DNA of 64,000 nucleotides from Candidatus Cloacimonadota bacterium (GTDB lineage Bacteria > Cloacimonadota > Cloacimonadia > Cloacimonadales > Cloacimonadaceae), in assembly GCA_012728875.1 (NCBI GenBank), contig JAAYEF010000006.1, positions 1-64,000 on the forward strand. The letters are read 5' to 3'. This document shows, piece by piece, positions 9,879 through 18,388 of the stretch. Both the position numbers and the translations under genes were made by a program. The notes beneath the pieces are model-generated. The model was not told the origin of the DNA. It searched no databases and saw only the letters and a list, made by a program, of their open reading frames with translations. The number at the start of each line of letters is the position of its first letter. Position 1 is the stretch's first letter.

Positions 9879-11888
9879 TTATCTGACAACCGAGCCGGGA
9901 GGGCAGGGCTTGTCCGCCCAAAGCAGTGCCAATCCCTGACCGGTATCCACAGCCAGGATCATGCCCTGGGATTGGACCCCCCGGATGGTCTTGGGCTCAA
10001 GATTCACCAGCATCAAAACCTGTTTTCCAACGATATCTTCAGGCTTATAATGCTCTGCAATGCCAGCCACAAGCTCTCTTTGCCGGTCTCCCAGATCCAC
10101 CTTCAGATGCAGCAGCTTGTTGGTCTTTTTCACCGGAGCTGCTTCCAAAATCTTTGCCATTCTCAAATCCAGCTTGGCAAAGTCGTCGTAGGAAATGGTA
10201 TCCTTGATCGGCTCAAGCTTCACAGCGGGTTCCTGCGAACCCTGTTTCAGGAGTTCGATCTCGGCTTCGATCACAGCGTCTTCCAGTTTGAAGAAAAGAG
10301 GTTCGGGCTGATCAAGTTCATAATCTGCCTGAAAATCCGGTTTTTCCCATTCTTGCAGGGCTTCGAGACCCATCATCCGGCGCAAACGGTCCATGCTGCC
10401 GGGAATGATGGGGAAAAGCGCCACAGATGCCATGCGCAGAAGGCTGATGCAGGTCCACAGGGTTTCCTCCACCTGTTTGGGGTCTTCCTTGATCTGCACC
10501 CAGGGTTTGCGCTCATCAAAAAAGCGATTTCCAATGCGGGCGATGTCGATGCCAAGCTTGGAGTTGTTTTTCACCTGATATTCGCGATAGCCTGCATCGA
10601 TTTTTTCAAAAATGGCCTGAGCCTCATCCAGCACGGCTTGTGCTTCCTCACCCAGATTCGGATGGCGGACTTTGCCGTCAAAATTCTTCCAGGAAAAGGC
10701 AAAAACACGGTTGGCAAGATTGCCCAAAACGTTGTTCAGATCACCATTTACCTTCTGCTGGAAATCCCGGAACGAGAAATCGCTGTCACCTTTTTCGGGT
10801 GCGTTGGATGCCAGATAATAACGCAGGTAGTCCGCAGGGAATTTTTGTGCGAATTCATCCACCCAAATAGCCCAGTTGTTGCTGGTGGAAATCTTTTTCC
10901 CTTCCAGGTTCATGAATTCATTTGCCGGAATATCGTGAGGCAGGCAATAGCTGCGTTTCTGACCCATCAAGACTGCCGGCCAGATCAGAGCGTGGAAAAT
11001 GATGTTGTCTTTGCCGATGAAATGCACCAGCCGCGTCTCGGGGTTCAGCCAATAGTCTTTCCAGCGTTCCGGCTCGCCGATTTTTTCCGCCCACTCAATG
11101 GTCGAGGAAATGTAGCCTACCGGCGCTTCAAACCAAACGTAGAGCACCTTGTCTCCGGCTTCTTTCAGCGGAACAGGCACTCCCCAACTCAGGTCTCGGG
11201 TGATGGGACGCTCCACCAAACCTTGTTCCAGGAGGTTCAGCATGAAGTTGCGGACGTTTTCCTTCCAGTAGTCCTTGGTGGCGATCCAGCGCTCAAGCTG
11301 GTCCTTAAAGTCGTTCAGTTGCAAATACCAGTGCGTGGTTTCGCGGATCACAGGCTGGTTTCCGCAAATCTTGCAGCGCGGCTCAATAATCGTGGTGGTT
11401 TCATAGATCTGGCCACAGTTGTCACATTGGTCGCCACGGGCTCCGGGAGCCTGACAGCGCGGGCAGATTCCCTCCACATAGCGGTCCGGCAAAAAGCGTT
11501 TGTCATGTTCACAATAGAATTGACGCGTCACACGGGGAACCACGTGACCTTCATCATGGAGCGCGGTGAAAAATTCCTGGGAAAGTGCGTGATGAACGGG
11601 TCTGGCGGTTCCGGAAAAATTGTCGAATTCGATGTTCAAAGCATCGAAAGCAGTCTTGATCAGGTGGTGATAACGTTTCACCACTTCGGTGGGGCTGATC
11701 CCTTCCCTGTCTGCAGAAATGGAAATGGGGGTGCCGTGTTCGTCCGTGCCGCAAATGTAGACCACATCTTCATTGTGCAGCCTGAGCCATCTCACAAAAA
11801 TGTCTGCGGGAAGATAGGCTCCGGCAACGTGGCCGATGTGCAGCCTGCCATTTGCATAGGGAAGTGCGCTGGTAACCAGATATCTCAT
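9879..11888 (-). CDS. metG: Methionyl-tRNA synthetase
   Basis: 669 residues. The class I HIGH motif is at residues 17-20 (RLHIGHVAGAY), and the KMSKS loop appears as KKISTS. Zinc-binding knuckles CPRCQ, CDNCG and CKICG lie in the connective peptide, as in the four-cysteine MetRS type. The C-terminus from ~565 is an EMAP/Trbp111-type tRNA-binding domain (DLRMAKILEAAPV, SQGMILAV), which also dimerises the enzyme. It charges both initiator and elongator tRNA-Met. The ATG overlaps the lysC stop by 4 bases. Confidence 0.97.
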   Translation of the reverse strand: MRYLVTSALPYANGRLHIGHVAGAYLPADIFVRWLRLHNEDVVYICGTDEHGTPISISADREGISPTEVVKRYHHLIKTAFDALNIEFDNFSGTARPVHHALSQEFFTALHDEGHVVPRVTRQFYCEHDKRFLPDRYVEGICPRCQAPGARGDQCDNCGQIYETTTIIEPRCKICGNQPVIRETTHWYLQLNDFKDQLERWIATKDYWKENVRNFMLNLLEQGLVERPITRDLSWGVPVPLKEAGDKVLYVWFEAPVGYISSTIEWAEKIGEPERWKDYWLNPETRLVHFIGKDNIIFHALIWPAVLMGQKRSYCLPHDIPANEFMNLEGKKISTSNNWAIWVDEFAQKFPADYLRYYLASNAPEKGDSDFSFRDFQQKVNGDLNNVLGNLANRVFAFSWKNFDGKVRHPNLGEEAQAVLDEAQAIFEKIDAGYREYQVKNNSKLGIDIARIGNRFFDERKPWVQIKEDPKQVEETLWTCISLLRMASVALFPIIPGSMDRLRRMMGLEALQEWEKPDFQADYELDQPEPLFFKLEDAVIEAEIELLKQGSQEPAVKLEPIKDTISYDDFAKLDLRMAKILEAAPVKKTNKLLHLKVDLGDRQRELVAGIAEHYKPEDIVGKQVLMLVNLEPKTIRGVQSQGMILAVDTGQGLALLWADKPCPPGSVVR

Positions 11889-13057
11889 TGTTCGTCTCCA
11901 AAAAAAGTGTTGTGCAGGGCTTGCAGGCAGTCCTGTGTTTGCTGGGAAGGCAGCATCAACCCGATATTCATGTTGCCCGGAACCACTCTCAAAACTTGGA
12001 AGGCAAAGCAGGATTGAAGCACCCGGCTCAAAATCTGGGCATCGGTTTCAATCCCCAAGCCCACCAGGCTCACCCAGCCCAGACCGTCTTCACGTTCCAA
12101 GACTTCGATCCCTTTTTCCTGCAGCAGAAATTCCGCTTCAGCCACAAAACTGCCTTCAATGAACAGCTCCAGGCGGTCCCGCTGGATTTCATAGCGGAAA
12201 AACTCGATATGAGTGCCGGAACTGAAAAGCTCCAATCCCTGTTTGGCAGGCAGAACCAGCCGCAACAGCCCTTCCTTGTGGGCGATGGCAGTGATCTTTT
12301 TATCTTCCATTTCTGTCGAATTCCTTTTTATCTGATGGATGAGCGTGCCCGGTGCGAAGCTGAACGAACTTTTCAATTCCACCGGGATCTTGAATCTTTG
12401 GGCAAATTCCACCGCTCTGGGGTGCATCACCTTGGAGCCGGCGTTCGCCAAAGCAAGCATCTGGGCATGGTCGATCTCTTGTAGCAAACGGGCTTGGGGC
12501 ACAAGCTTGGGATCTGCACTGAAGACCCCGTCCACATCGCTGTAGATTTCACATTTTCCGGCATTCAGATAGCATGCCAGGGCAACTGCCGAGGTGTCGG
12601 AGCCCCCTCTGCCCAGGGTGGTGATTTCCTTGGCTTGGCTCACGCCCTGAAAGCCAGCCACAATCACGATCTTTCCTTTTTCCAGTTCCTGATTGATGCG
12701 AAAGGCGTTCACTTCCAGGATGCGCGCGTTTCCGTGGCGATTGTCGGTGATGATCCCGCTTTGCGAGCCAGTGAACGAGATGGAAGAAAGCCCTTCCTTT
12801 TGCAAGGAAAGCGAAAGCAGCGCCATGCTGATGCGCTCGCCTGCGGTGAGCAGCATATCCAACTCTCGCCGGGAGGGATGTTCGCAGATCTGGTGTGCCA
12901 GTTCCATCAAGCCATCCGTGGTCTTTGCCATGGCGGAAACCACAAGCACCAAAGAATCTCCTTCGCGCTTTTGCTGCGCGATGTTGTGGGCAATGTTTTG
13001 AATCAATTCGATACTGCCCACGGAAGTACCGCCAAATTTTTTAACGATTATCGCCAT
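11885..13057 (-). CDS. lysC: Aspartate kinase
   Basis: 390 residues, a monofunctional aspartokinase. The N-terminal kinase motif KFGGTSVG, the VSAM segment, VAGFQGV and LGRGGSDTSAVALA are all present. The C-terminal ~130 residues form the regulatory ACT pair. It phosphorylates aspartate, the first step towards lysine, threonine, methionine and diaminopimelate. It heads an operon of six tightly overlapping genes (lysC to the guanine deaminase). The ribosome site is weak, and a TTGACA element lies only ~30 bases upstream of the ATG, so the message may have a very short or no leader. Confidence 0.93.
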   Translation of the reverse strand: MAIIVKKFGGTSVGSIELIQNIAHNIAQQKREGDSLVLVVSAMAKTTDGLMELAHQICEHPSRRELDMLLTAGERISMALLSLSLQKEGLSSISFTGSQSGIITDNRHGNARILEVNAFRINQELEKGKIVIVAGFQGVSQAKEITTLGRGGSDTSAVALACYLNAGKCEIYSDVDGVFSADPKLVPQARLLQEIDHAQMLALANAGSKVMHPRAVEFAQRFKIPVELKSSFSFAPGTLIHQIKRNSTEMEDKKITAIAHKEGLLRLVLPAKQGLELFSSGTHIEFFRYEIQRDRLELFIEGSFVAEAEFLLQEKGIEVLEREDGLGWVSLVGLGIETDAQILSRVLQSCFAFQVLRVVPGNMNIGLMLPSQQTQDCLQALHNTFFGDEQ

Positions 13058-13065
13058 AGCTTTGC

Positions 13066-13094
13066 AAAAAATCCGAATTCTTGCCTTCTGTCAA
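13066..13094 (-). promoter_or_regulatory. Possible lysC promoter
   Basis: On the minus strand TTGACA (13094-13089) is followed after 17 bases by TTTTTT and then GC. The -35 is perfect; the -10 is poor. The ATG of lysC begins 8 bases beyond the T-run, which would leave almost no leader. The same arrangement, TTGACA-17-TTTTTTGC, occurs upstream of the tRNA/tuf cluster at 33635. Confidence 0.35.
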
Positions 13095-13162
13095 GGCATT
13101 TCTTCGCAAGCTGAAAACGGATCAAAATGTGGGGGTATGAAAAGGCTGAAACCCAGGGTGGC

Positions 13163-13789
13163 TTACTTGGCGTTGTTGATCTTGAAAAGCCGTTTGACAT
13201 GCCCTGGTCCGCTGAAATAGACCAAGCCCAAATCCTTTACATGCCAGGCTTCCAGCTTGTCCTGGGTATCTTCTTCAGTATAAGTTGCATAAAGTTTCAA
13301 GCCCGTTTTAGCGCCCTGAAAAGTATCCATGCTCACATTGCGCTGCAGCTTAAAATCCGCCTTGATGCTTTTTTTGAGAAGCACGGAAGAATATTTTCCC
13401 TCCCACTTCCAAGTCAGAGTGTTCACATCGTCGATATTCAAAGGAAAGGCGGGCATGCGCGGCTTAACGTGAAAAGTGAGCGGAATGGGGAAGAGGTTTG
13501 ACTTTACATCGATTTTCACCAGATAGATCCAATTGCCTTCCACCTGATAGTAGTATTTGGTGTGCCTCACACTTTTGGTGTCCAGATAGAAGTCGTATCC
13601 CGCTTTTTTGCTGTCTTTAGGCACAACGCAGGTCACCACCTGGGTGAAAACCTTGTCCTCCTCCTGAGTGCGATACTCCCAGCGCAGTTGGTCCCACCAC
13701 GGGTAAAACTGAGCCAAAGATATAGCGTTGACCTTCGTCACCAAAAAACAAAAAACAAGAGAGGTAACAATCAGAATGGTTTTTTTCAT
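13163..13789 (-). CDS. Secreted protein of unknown function
   Basis: 208 residues, ATG at 13789 with ggtgg 6 bases upstream. Residues 1-22 are a signal peptide (KKTILIVTSLVFCFLVTKVNA). The rest is rich in beta-strand patterns with many aromatic residues (FYPWWDQLRWEY, YYYQVEGNWIYL, LTWKWEGKYSS) and has a single Cys in the mature part. It may be a periplasmic beta-barrel or DUF3108-like lipid/polysaccharide-associated protein, but I do not recognise the family with confidence. It stands alone between its own promoter and lysC. Confidence 0.65.
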   Translation of the reverse strand: MKKTILIVTSLVFCFLVTKVNAISLAQFYPWWDQLRWEYRTQEEDKVFTQVVTCVVPKDSKKAGYDFYLDTKSVRHTKYYYQVEGNWIYLVKIDVKSNLFPIPLTFHVKPRMPAFPLNIDDVNTLTWKWEGKYSSVLLKKSIKADFKLQRNVSMDTFQGAKTGLKLYATYTEEDTQDKLEAWHVKDLGLVYFSGPGHVKRLFKINNAK

Positions 13790-13822
13790 ATTTCCACCTT
13801 TGGCTGTCCAAAATCTGCAATC

Positions 13823-13852
13823 ATTATCAAAAGCATATGGTTCCTACCTCAA
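13823..13852 (-). promoter_or_regulatory. Promoter of the 208-residue secreted protein
   Basis: Minus strand: TTGAGG (13852-13847), 18-base spacer, GATAAT (13828-13823). Five of six -10 bases match. The predicted start of transcription lies ~25-30 bases before the ATG at 13789. Confidence 0.55.
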
Positions 13853-14006
13853 GGGTTCTTTTCCTATTGCGATATCTGTCATTTATAAAAACGAATCACA
13901 TTTTTTATCATGCAAACTGTTGTCAAGCCATAATTGGCGAAGATGCAAGATCAAGTGTTCTCAAATGCAAGTGGCTATGTGGATGGAAACATTGTGAAGT
14001 GAGGTA

Positions 14007-14154
14007 TTTTTCCTTGGTTTAAGGGTGTTGTTCCGGGCTTCCTCCCAGAGCCCAGCCTTTCAAGCTCCCGGTTCCTGGTCGTTAGCCACCCGTCTTTGGG
14101 CGGGTGGTTGACGGGTATCTGGCCTGTGGGAATCCTGTTGGAACCAAGGAAGAG
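14007..14154 (+). ncRNA. Candidate structured RNA in a 440-base gene-free stretch
   Basis: The region 13790-14230 has no credible gene. Within it 14007-14019 pairs with 14142-14154 (13 bp, two G-U). An inner arm 14079-14092 pairs with 14101-14114 without a break (14 bp, three G-U), with an 8-base loop. Between them 14035-14039/14049-14053 can form a small hairpin. All wobble pairs are G-U on the plus strand and would be C-A mismatches on the minus strand, so a plus-strand RNA is favoured. No clear promoter or U-rich terminator was found. A decayed palindromic repeat is the main alternative. Confidence 0.4.
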
Positions 14155-14174
14155 GGTGCATTGATGTTTTAAAC

Positions 14175-14207
14175 CAAAAAAAACCGGCTCCCCAAAAAGG
14201 AGCCGGC
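14175..14207 (-). terminator. Intrinsic terminator of the large lipoprotein gene
   Basis: A 9-bp stem (accggctcc at 14183-14191 with ggagccggc at 14199-14207, 7-base loop) is followed on the minus strand by eight Ts. It begins 24 bases past the lipoprotein stop codon. Confidence 0.88.
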
Positions 14208-14230
14208 ATATATCCATAGGATTATTTAGC

Positions 14231-16633
14231 TTACATGATTTCGGCCAAGACTTTGTTCATCATGGCTTTGGAATCAGCCGGGTGCATGTATGAAAGCGGG
14301 AAGCCAAGAAGGTAGCAGTGGCTGTCTCCGGTTACGTTTCTGAGCGCGACGGGCTGATTGTTATAGGTGTCATATTGTTCCTGCGTGGGTGGGGTTTGTG
14401 AATAATCCGTGGGTTTGATGCCCATGCGGTAGAGCACAGTTGCAGATGCAAGCTTTGTGGGGAAGTAGGTGATGGGTCCCAAACCGTGCTGGGCGTTGAC
14501 AATGGGGTTGAAGCTGGCTTCATTCGCCGCAGTATATTGCAGCTGAATGTTGGGATAGCTTTCCTGACCGAGAGCTTTTTGGAAGAAAGCCCTGGTTTGG
14601 AGCGCGTCACTGAGGATCTTTGCCGGCGGATCTTTGTATTCCAAGCCCATATAGCCCACGAAGGTTTTTTGGTTTGCCAACACGAATGACTGCATGGTGG
14701 AGTTCAGCTTTGAGGTGGAGGAAAGCAGGAAGTTTCCGCCAGATCTCAGGAACAGCGTGAGTGCGTCGTTTTCGCTTTTCAAGTTTCCAGATTCGCTGGG
14801 GTTGTCTGAGTGGTAGATCACCAGCTTGTATTTTTGCAGATCCGTGGTGGAAAGATGACGTTTGCGCGAGTCTTCATAAGTGTCGCCGGGGAAGCCGACT
14901 CTGGTGCGAGTGATGAACTTTTTGGTGCCAGTGTAGTCTGAAAGCATGTTTTGGTATCTTTCCAAAACAATGGCATCCGGGGAGGTGCTGGCATGGTTCT
15001 GATCATCGTCGATCACCAGAACGCCGCTGCGGTTTGCAGGTTCAATGGGGTCATGCAGTGTGAATTTGTAAACTGCGGGTTCGGGGTCAACTTCGCCCTG
15101 CAGGTCCACGCAGCGCACTTCAAAGGTGTGTTCGCCACTGGCAAGCGTGGTCAGGACCAACGACTGTCCCAAAGGCGAATAGAGCGGGATGCGCAGCCAT
15201 TCCTTGCCATCGCTGTCTGTAACATGGGAGTTTGCGAAGGGAGGATAGTTGTATGGTTCACCGTTCAGACGCAGGTCAAAGTGGGTGATTTCGCTGAAAT
15301 AGTTCGCGTCTGTATAGCGGTCCAAAACGGTGTCCACTTTTTTATCGTAGGGACTTTCGTGTCCAGGAGGCGGATACACGGTGTTTCCACTAGCCAAAAC
15401 TACGCCGTATTCGCCTCTCCAGCCCCAACGCAGCCAAACTTTGATGTTTGAGCTGTTGATGGCGGTATTTTTGTTGTCAAGGTCGTTGAAGAAAGGAGTG
15501 GCAAAACGCTGCAGCCCGCCCACAATGGTGAAGGGCAGAATTTCGGGCGTGGATTCATCCGCATAGTCGATGAAGTGATTGTGTCCCAGAGCATAAATCT
15601 TCTGCGGATACATCAGGGTCTTGGGGGCAAAACCGGTTTTCACAGCGAAAAACAGCAAAGAGTTTCTGGTCTCGCCGGAAACCACACCGGAAAGGTCGTA
15701 GGCGCGGGATTCAATCTTGGTGAGGGTTTTGACCGTTCCGTTTTGAACGTCAAAGGTCAGCGCCGGATCGGTGTGACGGGTGATGAGATATTCATCGATG
15801 TGCGTATCGTGGTTCGAAGAGCTTGTGTCGATCCATTCCGTTGAGGTGCCGGCAATCACGGTGCTGTCGGCAGGGTTGATCTTCATCATCTTGAATTCAA
15901 ACTTGAAGGGGGTGGAATCGATGAAGGGATCGGTGTCGCTCATGGTGAATTTCAGCCTGAGACCGCTTCCAACCACGCCGCCATTGGGGTTGCCCTTGGT
16001 GGTGCTGACTATGCAGGTTGGGCGCTGAGAGGAGGCGTTGAAGCTGCGCCAGGCAACGCTGCGCTTGGGATAATTCGTCGCCACGGGGGTGAGCCCACCG
16101 CGGTTGTCCACAGCGATCACTTCAAAGGTGCTTTCCATGGTGAGCGGATTGCCATTTGCGTCGGCAGCGGGGAAGTTTATCACAGCGTATTTGGCTGTGG
16201 TCCAGATGGATTTGCGGGCTTCCGGATGGTCCAGAGGCAGGCTTTGGTCTGCACCTGGTTTATAGTGCAAAACCCAGCCGGTGCCAAAGCGTTCCACCAC
16301 TTCCTTGGGTGTGTAGTCGCCGGTGTAGTCCACAAAGTGATTTCCCGGAGTGGCGATCGGATCGCCAGTTTGGTTGATCACACGGTAGGCAAAACCTGTG
16401 ATAACCCCATCCGGGTCTGTGGCATGCCAGAAGATCTTTTGCTGAAACAGAAATTCTGTATTGGCATAATCCTCAAGCAATTCGCTGTCATCAAAGCCTT
16501 CGTAGGAAGTGATGACGATGTTTGGTTCTTGGTTTGCAAATTTTTCTCCAAATTTGCCGCAGCCGGTAAGCACCAGCGACGTCAAGACCATCAATATCAA
16601 CAGTTTCAAGAGCCTTGTTGTCTTGTCAGGCAT
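14231..16633 (-). CDS. Large lipoprotein of unknown function
   Basis: 800 residues. The ATG at 16633 is preceded by gggagga; an ATG four codons earlier overlaps that site and is rejected. Residues 1-25 carry a lipoprotein signal with lipobox LVLTGC, so the mature protein should be lipidated and exported. The body has several Ig-like stretches (ATDPDGVITGFAYRV, LASGEHTFEVRCVD), which suggest beta-sandwich modules. Around residues 530-680 a segment resembling a Rossmann-like alpha/beta domain (RSGVLVIDDDQNHAS, YKLVIYHSDN) appears, as seen in some surface peptidase-like proteins. No active site is recognised. It ends at a strong terminator and is followed upstream by folD on the same strand. Confidence 0.75.
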   Translation of the reverse strand: MPDKTTRLLKLLILMVLTSLVLTGCGKFGEKFANQEPNIVITSYEGFDDSELLEDYANTEFLFQQKIFWHATDPDGVITGFAYRVINQTGDPIATPGNHFVDYTGDYTPKEVVERFGTGWVLHYKPGADQSLPLDHPEARKSIWTTAKYAVINFPAADANGNPLTMESTFEVIAVDNRGGLTPVATNYPKRSVAWRSFNASSQRPTCIVSTTKGNPNGGVVGSGLRLKFTMSDTDPFIDSTPFKFEFKMMKINPADSTVIAGTSTEWIDTSSSNHDTHIDEYLITRHTDPALTFDVQNGTVKTLTKIESRAYDLSGVVSGETRNSLLFFAVKTGFAPKTLMYPQKIYALGHNHFIDYADESTPEILPFTIVGGLQRFATPFFNDLDNKNTAINSSNIKVWLRWGWRGEYGVVLASGNTVYPPPGHESPYDKKVDTVLDRYTDANYFSEITHFDLRLNGEPYNYPPFANSHVTDSDGKEWLRIPLYSPLGQSLVLTTLASGEHTFEVRCVDLQGEVDPEPAVYKFTLHDPIEPANRSGVLVIDDDQNHASTSPDAIVLERYQNMLSDYTGTKKFITRTRVGFPGDTYEDSRKRHLSTTDLQKYKLVIYHSDNPSESGNLKSENDALTLFLRSGGNFLLSSTSKLNSTMQSFVLANQKTFVGYMGLEYKDPPAKILSDALQTRAFFQKALGQESYPNIQLQYTAANEASFNPIVNAQHGLGPITYFPTKLASATVLYRMGIKPTDYSQTPPTQEQYDTYNNQPVALRNVTGDSHCYLLGFPLSYMHPADSKAMMNKVLAEIM

Positions 16634-16666
16634 CGTTCCTCCCATATCTGTTCGGATATTTTCATT

Positions 16667-17578
16667 CTATTTTTCCTCAAAAATCAAGTCGAGAAAATCG
16701 TCAATGTTTTTATTTGTTCCCTTGGCGGCGAGGCTGGCTTTCAAGAGATTCAAAAAGAGCAGCGAAGTGGTGACGGTTCCTATTCCCCCCGGCACGGGCG
16801 TGATTGCCAAAGCTTTGTCGAAGCAGGAGTTATAGTCGATGTCGCCCACATATCCCTGGCTTTCATCGGGGTTGATAATTTCATTTATGCCCACGTCAAG
16901 CAGCACGGCATTTTTTTTGATCATGTCTGCTTTCACAAAGTTTGGAACGCCGATGGCGGCCACAACGATGTCTGCACTTTGAATCATTTCATTCAGGTTT
17001 TCGGTGCGGGAATGGCAAACCGTGACGCTGGCGTCCGCCCAAGGCTTTTTCCAAAGCAGCATGTTTGCCAGAGGCTTGCCCACGATGGAACTGCGTCCGA
17101 TGATGAGGACGTGTTTTCCCTTCACGGGGATTTCGTAGTGGCGAAGCGTGCATAGCACCGCAGTGGGGGTGCAGGGCAAAAGCGAATCCATGGAAAGGAT
17201 AATTTTGCCGAGGTTTGTGGGGTTCAGCGAGTCGATGTCCTTGTTCGGATCGATCCAAGTGCCGGCTTCAGCATCGGGAATCTGGGTGGGAAGCGGCTTT
17301 TGCAGCATGATGCCGTGGATGGAAGGATCGGCATTGGCTTGAGCAATCACATCTTTGAGATCCTGGGCACTCAAGTTGGCGGGCAGGTTTTTAAGTTCAA
17401 CTTTACAGCCCAGTTTGGCGCCGCTGGAAATGATGTTTTGAACGTAGTATGCGGAAGCGGGATCATCTCCGGTTTGGATGAGGAGCATGGAGGGTTCAAG
17501 TCCGTGTTCCACAATCAGTTCCTTGATTGTTTTCCGTATGCGCGAGGCGATCGGTTTTCCTTTGAGAATCTTTTCCAT
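16667..17578 (-). CDS. folD: FolD-family protein, divergent at the active site
   Basis: 303 residues, typical FolD length. The family normally interconverts methylene-, methenyl- and formyl-tetrahydrofolate using NADP. Seen here: GDDPAS, GIMLQKPLP, PCTP, and the nucleotide motif GRSSIVGKP. The conserved YVxxK signature reads YVQNI: the lysine needed for cyclohydrolase chemistry is Ile at residue 49. KDVDG is replaced by KDIDS and the glycine after PCTP by Ala (PCTPTA). It may therefore act as a dehydrogenase only, or have a changed role. It starts directly after the ymdB stop without a gap. Confidence 0.85.
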   Translation of the reverse strand: MEKILKGKPIASRIRKTIKELIVEHGLEPSMLLIQTGDDPASAYYVQNIISSGAKLGCKVELKNLPANLSAQDLKDVIAQANADPSIHGIMLQKPLPTQIPDAEAGTWIDPNKDIDSLNPTNLGKIILSMDSLLPCTPTAVLCTLRHYEIPVKGKHVLIIGRSSIVGKPLANMLLWKKPWADASVTVCHSRTENLNEMIQSADIVVAAIGVPNFVKADMIKKNAVLLDVGINEIINPDESQGYVGDIDYNSCFDKALAITPVPGGIGTVTTSLLFLNLLKASLAAKGTNKNIDDFLDLIFEEK

Positions 17579-18388
17579 CTATTGTCCCTCAAGGGTGGGC
17601 TTGTAATTGTTTGTGCGCCGGATGCGCTGTATTTTCAGGGCTCTGCCGCTTTCGGGGTCGATCTCCAGATATACCGCATTCACCTGCAGCCCGCGGTCGG
17701 AACTTTCATAGCGCTGAGGCAGGCCGTGGCGGAATTTTTCCAGAATAATGTCTTTTTTCACCCCGATCACACTGTCGTGAGCGCCGGTCATGCCGGTGTC
17801 TGTGAGATAGGCTGTGCCTGCGGGCAGAATCTCTTCATCGGCCGTTTGAATGTGGGTGTGGGTGCCCAAAACTGCCGAAGCACGCCCATCAGCAAACCAG
17901 CCCAAAGCTCTTTTTTCCGCGGTGGATTCAGCGTGGATGTCGATGACGATGGGGCTGTTTTCCCTGCTGGGATTGGATTTGAGCCAGGCGTCCAAAATCG
18001 TGAAGGGTGAATCGCAGGGCGGCATGAAAATCTGACCGCAAAAGGAAAGGATGCGAATCTGCATGCCGTCTTTTTCCAATCTGCAGCAAAGGTTTCCGGG
18101 TGCGCTGGCGGGATAGTTCATGGGCCGCACGATGTTGGCGGTGTTTTTGATATATTCCCAGGAATCGGGTCTGTCCCAGAGGTGGTTTCCGCCGGTAACG
18201 GCGTCCACTCCTTCCTTGAAAAGCGGCCGGAGGGTTTTTTCTGTGAGGCCTCGTCCGTCGGCAAGGTTTTCGCCGTTTACAACGATGAAATCCGGGGAAA
18301 ATTCTTTTTTCAGGTCCGGCAGCATGGCGCTGAAAACCTGGCGGCCGGGCTTGCCGTAAATATCACCAAAAAACAGAAGCCTGATCAT
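17579..18388 (-). CDS. ymdB: YmdB-family metallophosphoesterase
   Basis: 269 residues. Metal-binding motifs of the calcineurin-like family are in order: GDIYGKPGR, NGENLADGRG, GGNHLWDR, DIHAE and GTHTHIQTAD, ending with YLTDTGMTG. Members hydrolyse 2',3'-cyclic nucleotides. In Bacillus, YmdB is encoded next to rny and influences RNA turnover and biofilm genes; the same pairing occurs here. The ATG overlaps the rny stop by 4 bases, so the two proteins are co-translated. Confidence 0.93.
   Translation of the reverse strand: MIRLLFFGDIYGKPGRQVFSAMLPDLKKEFSPDFIVVNGENLADGRGLTEKTLRPLFKEGVDAVTGGNHLWDRPDSWEYIKNTANIVRPMNYPASAPGNLCCRLEKDGMQIRILSFCGQIFMPPCDSPFTILDAWLKSNPSRENSPIVIDIHAESTAEKRALGWFADGRASAVLGTHTHIQTADEEILPAGTAYLTDTGMTGAHDSVIGVKKDIILEKFRHGLPQRYESSDRGLQVNAVYLEIDPESGRALKIQRIRRTNNYKPTLEGQ

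Noticed and set aside
9780-12017. A 745-codon plus-strand frame opposite metG
   Set aside because: It lies wholly antisense to metG and lysC, has no family motif, and its composition follows the third-position bias of the true genes.
13975-14217. An 80-codon minus-strand frame over the structured RNA candidate
   Set aside because: It crosses the lipoprotein terminator and the paired arms; no coding character.
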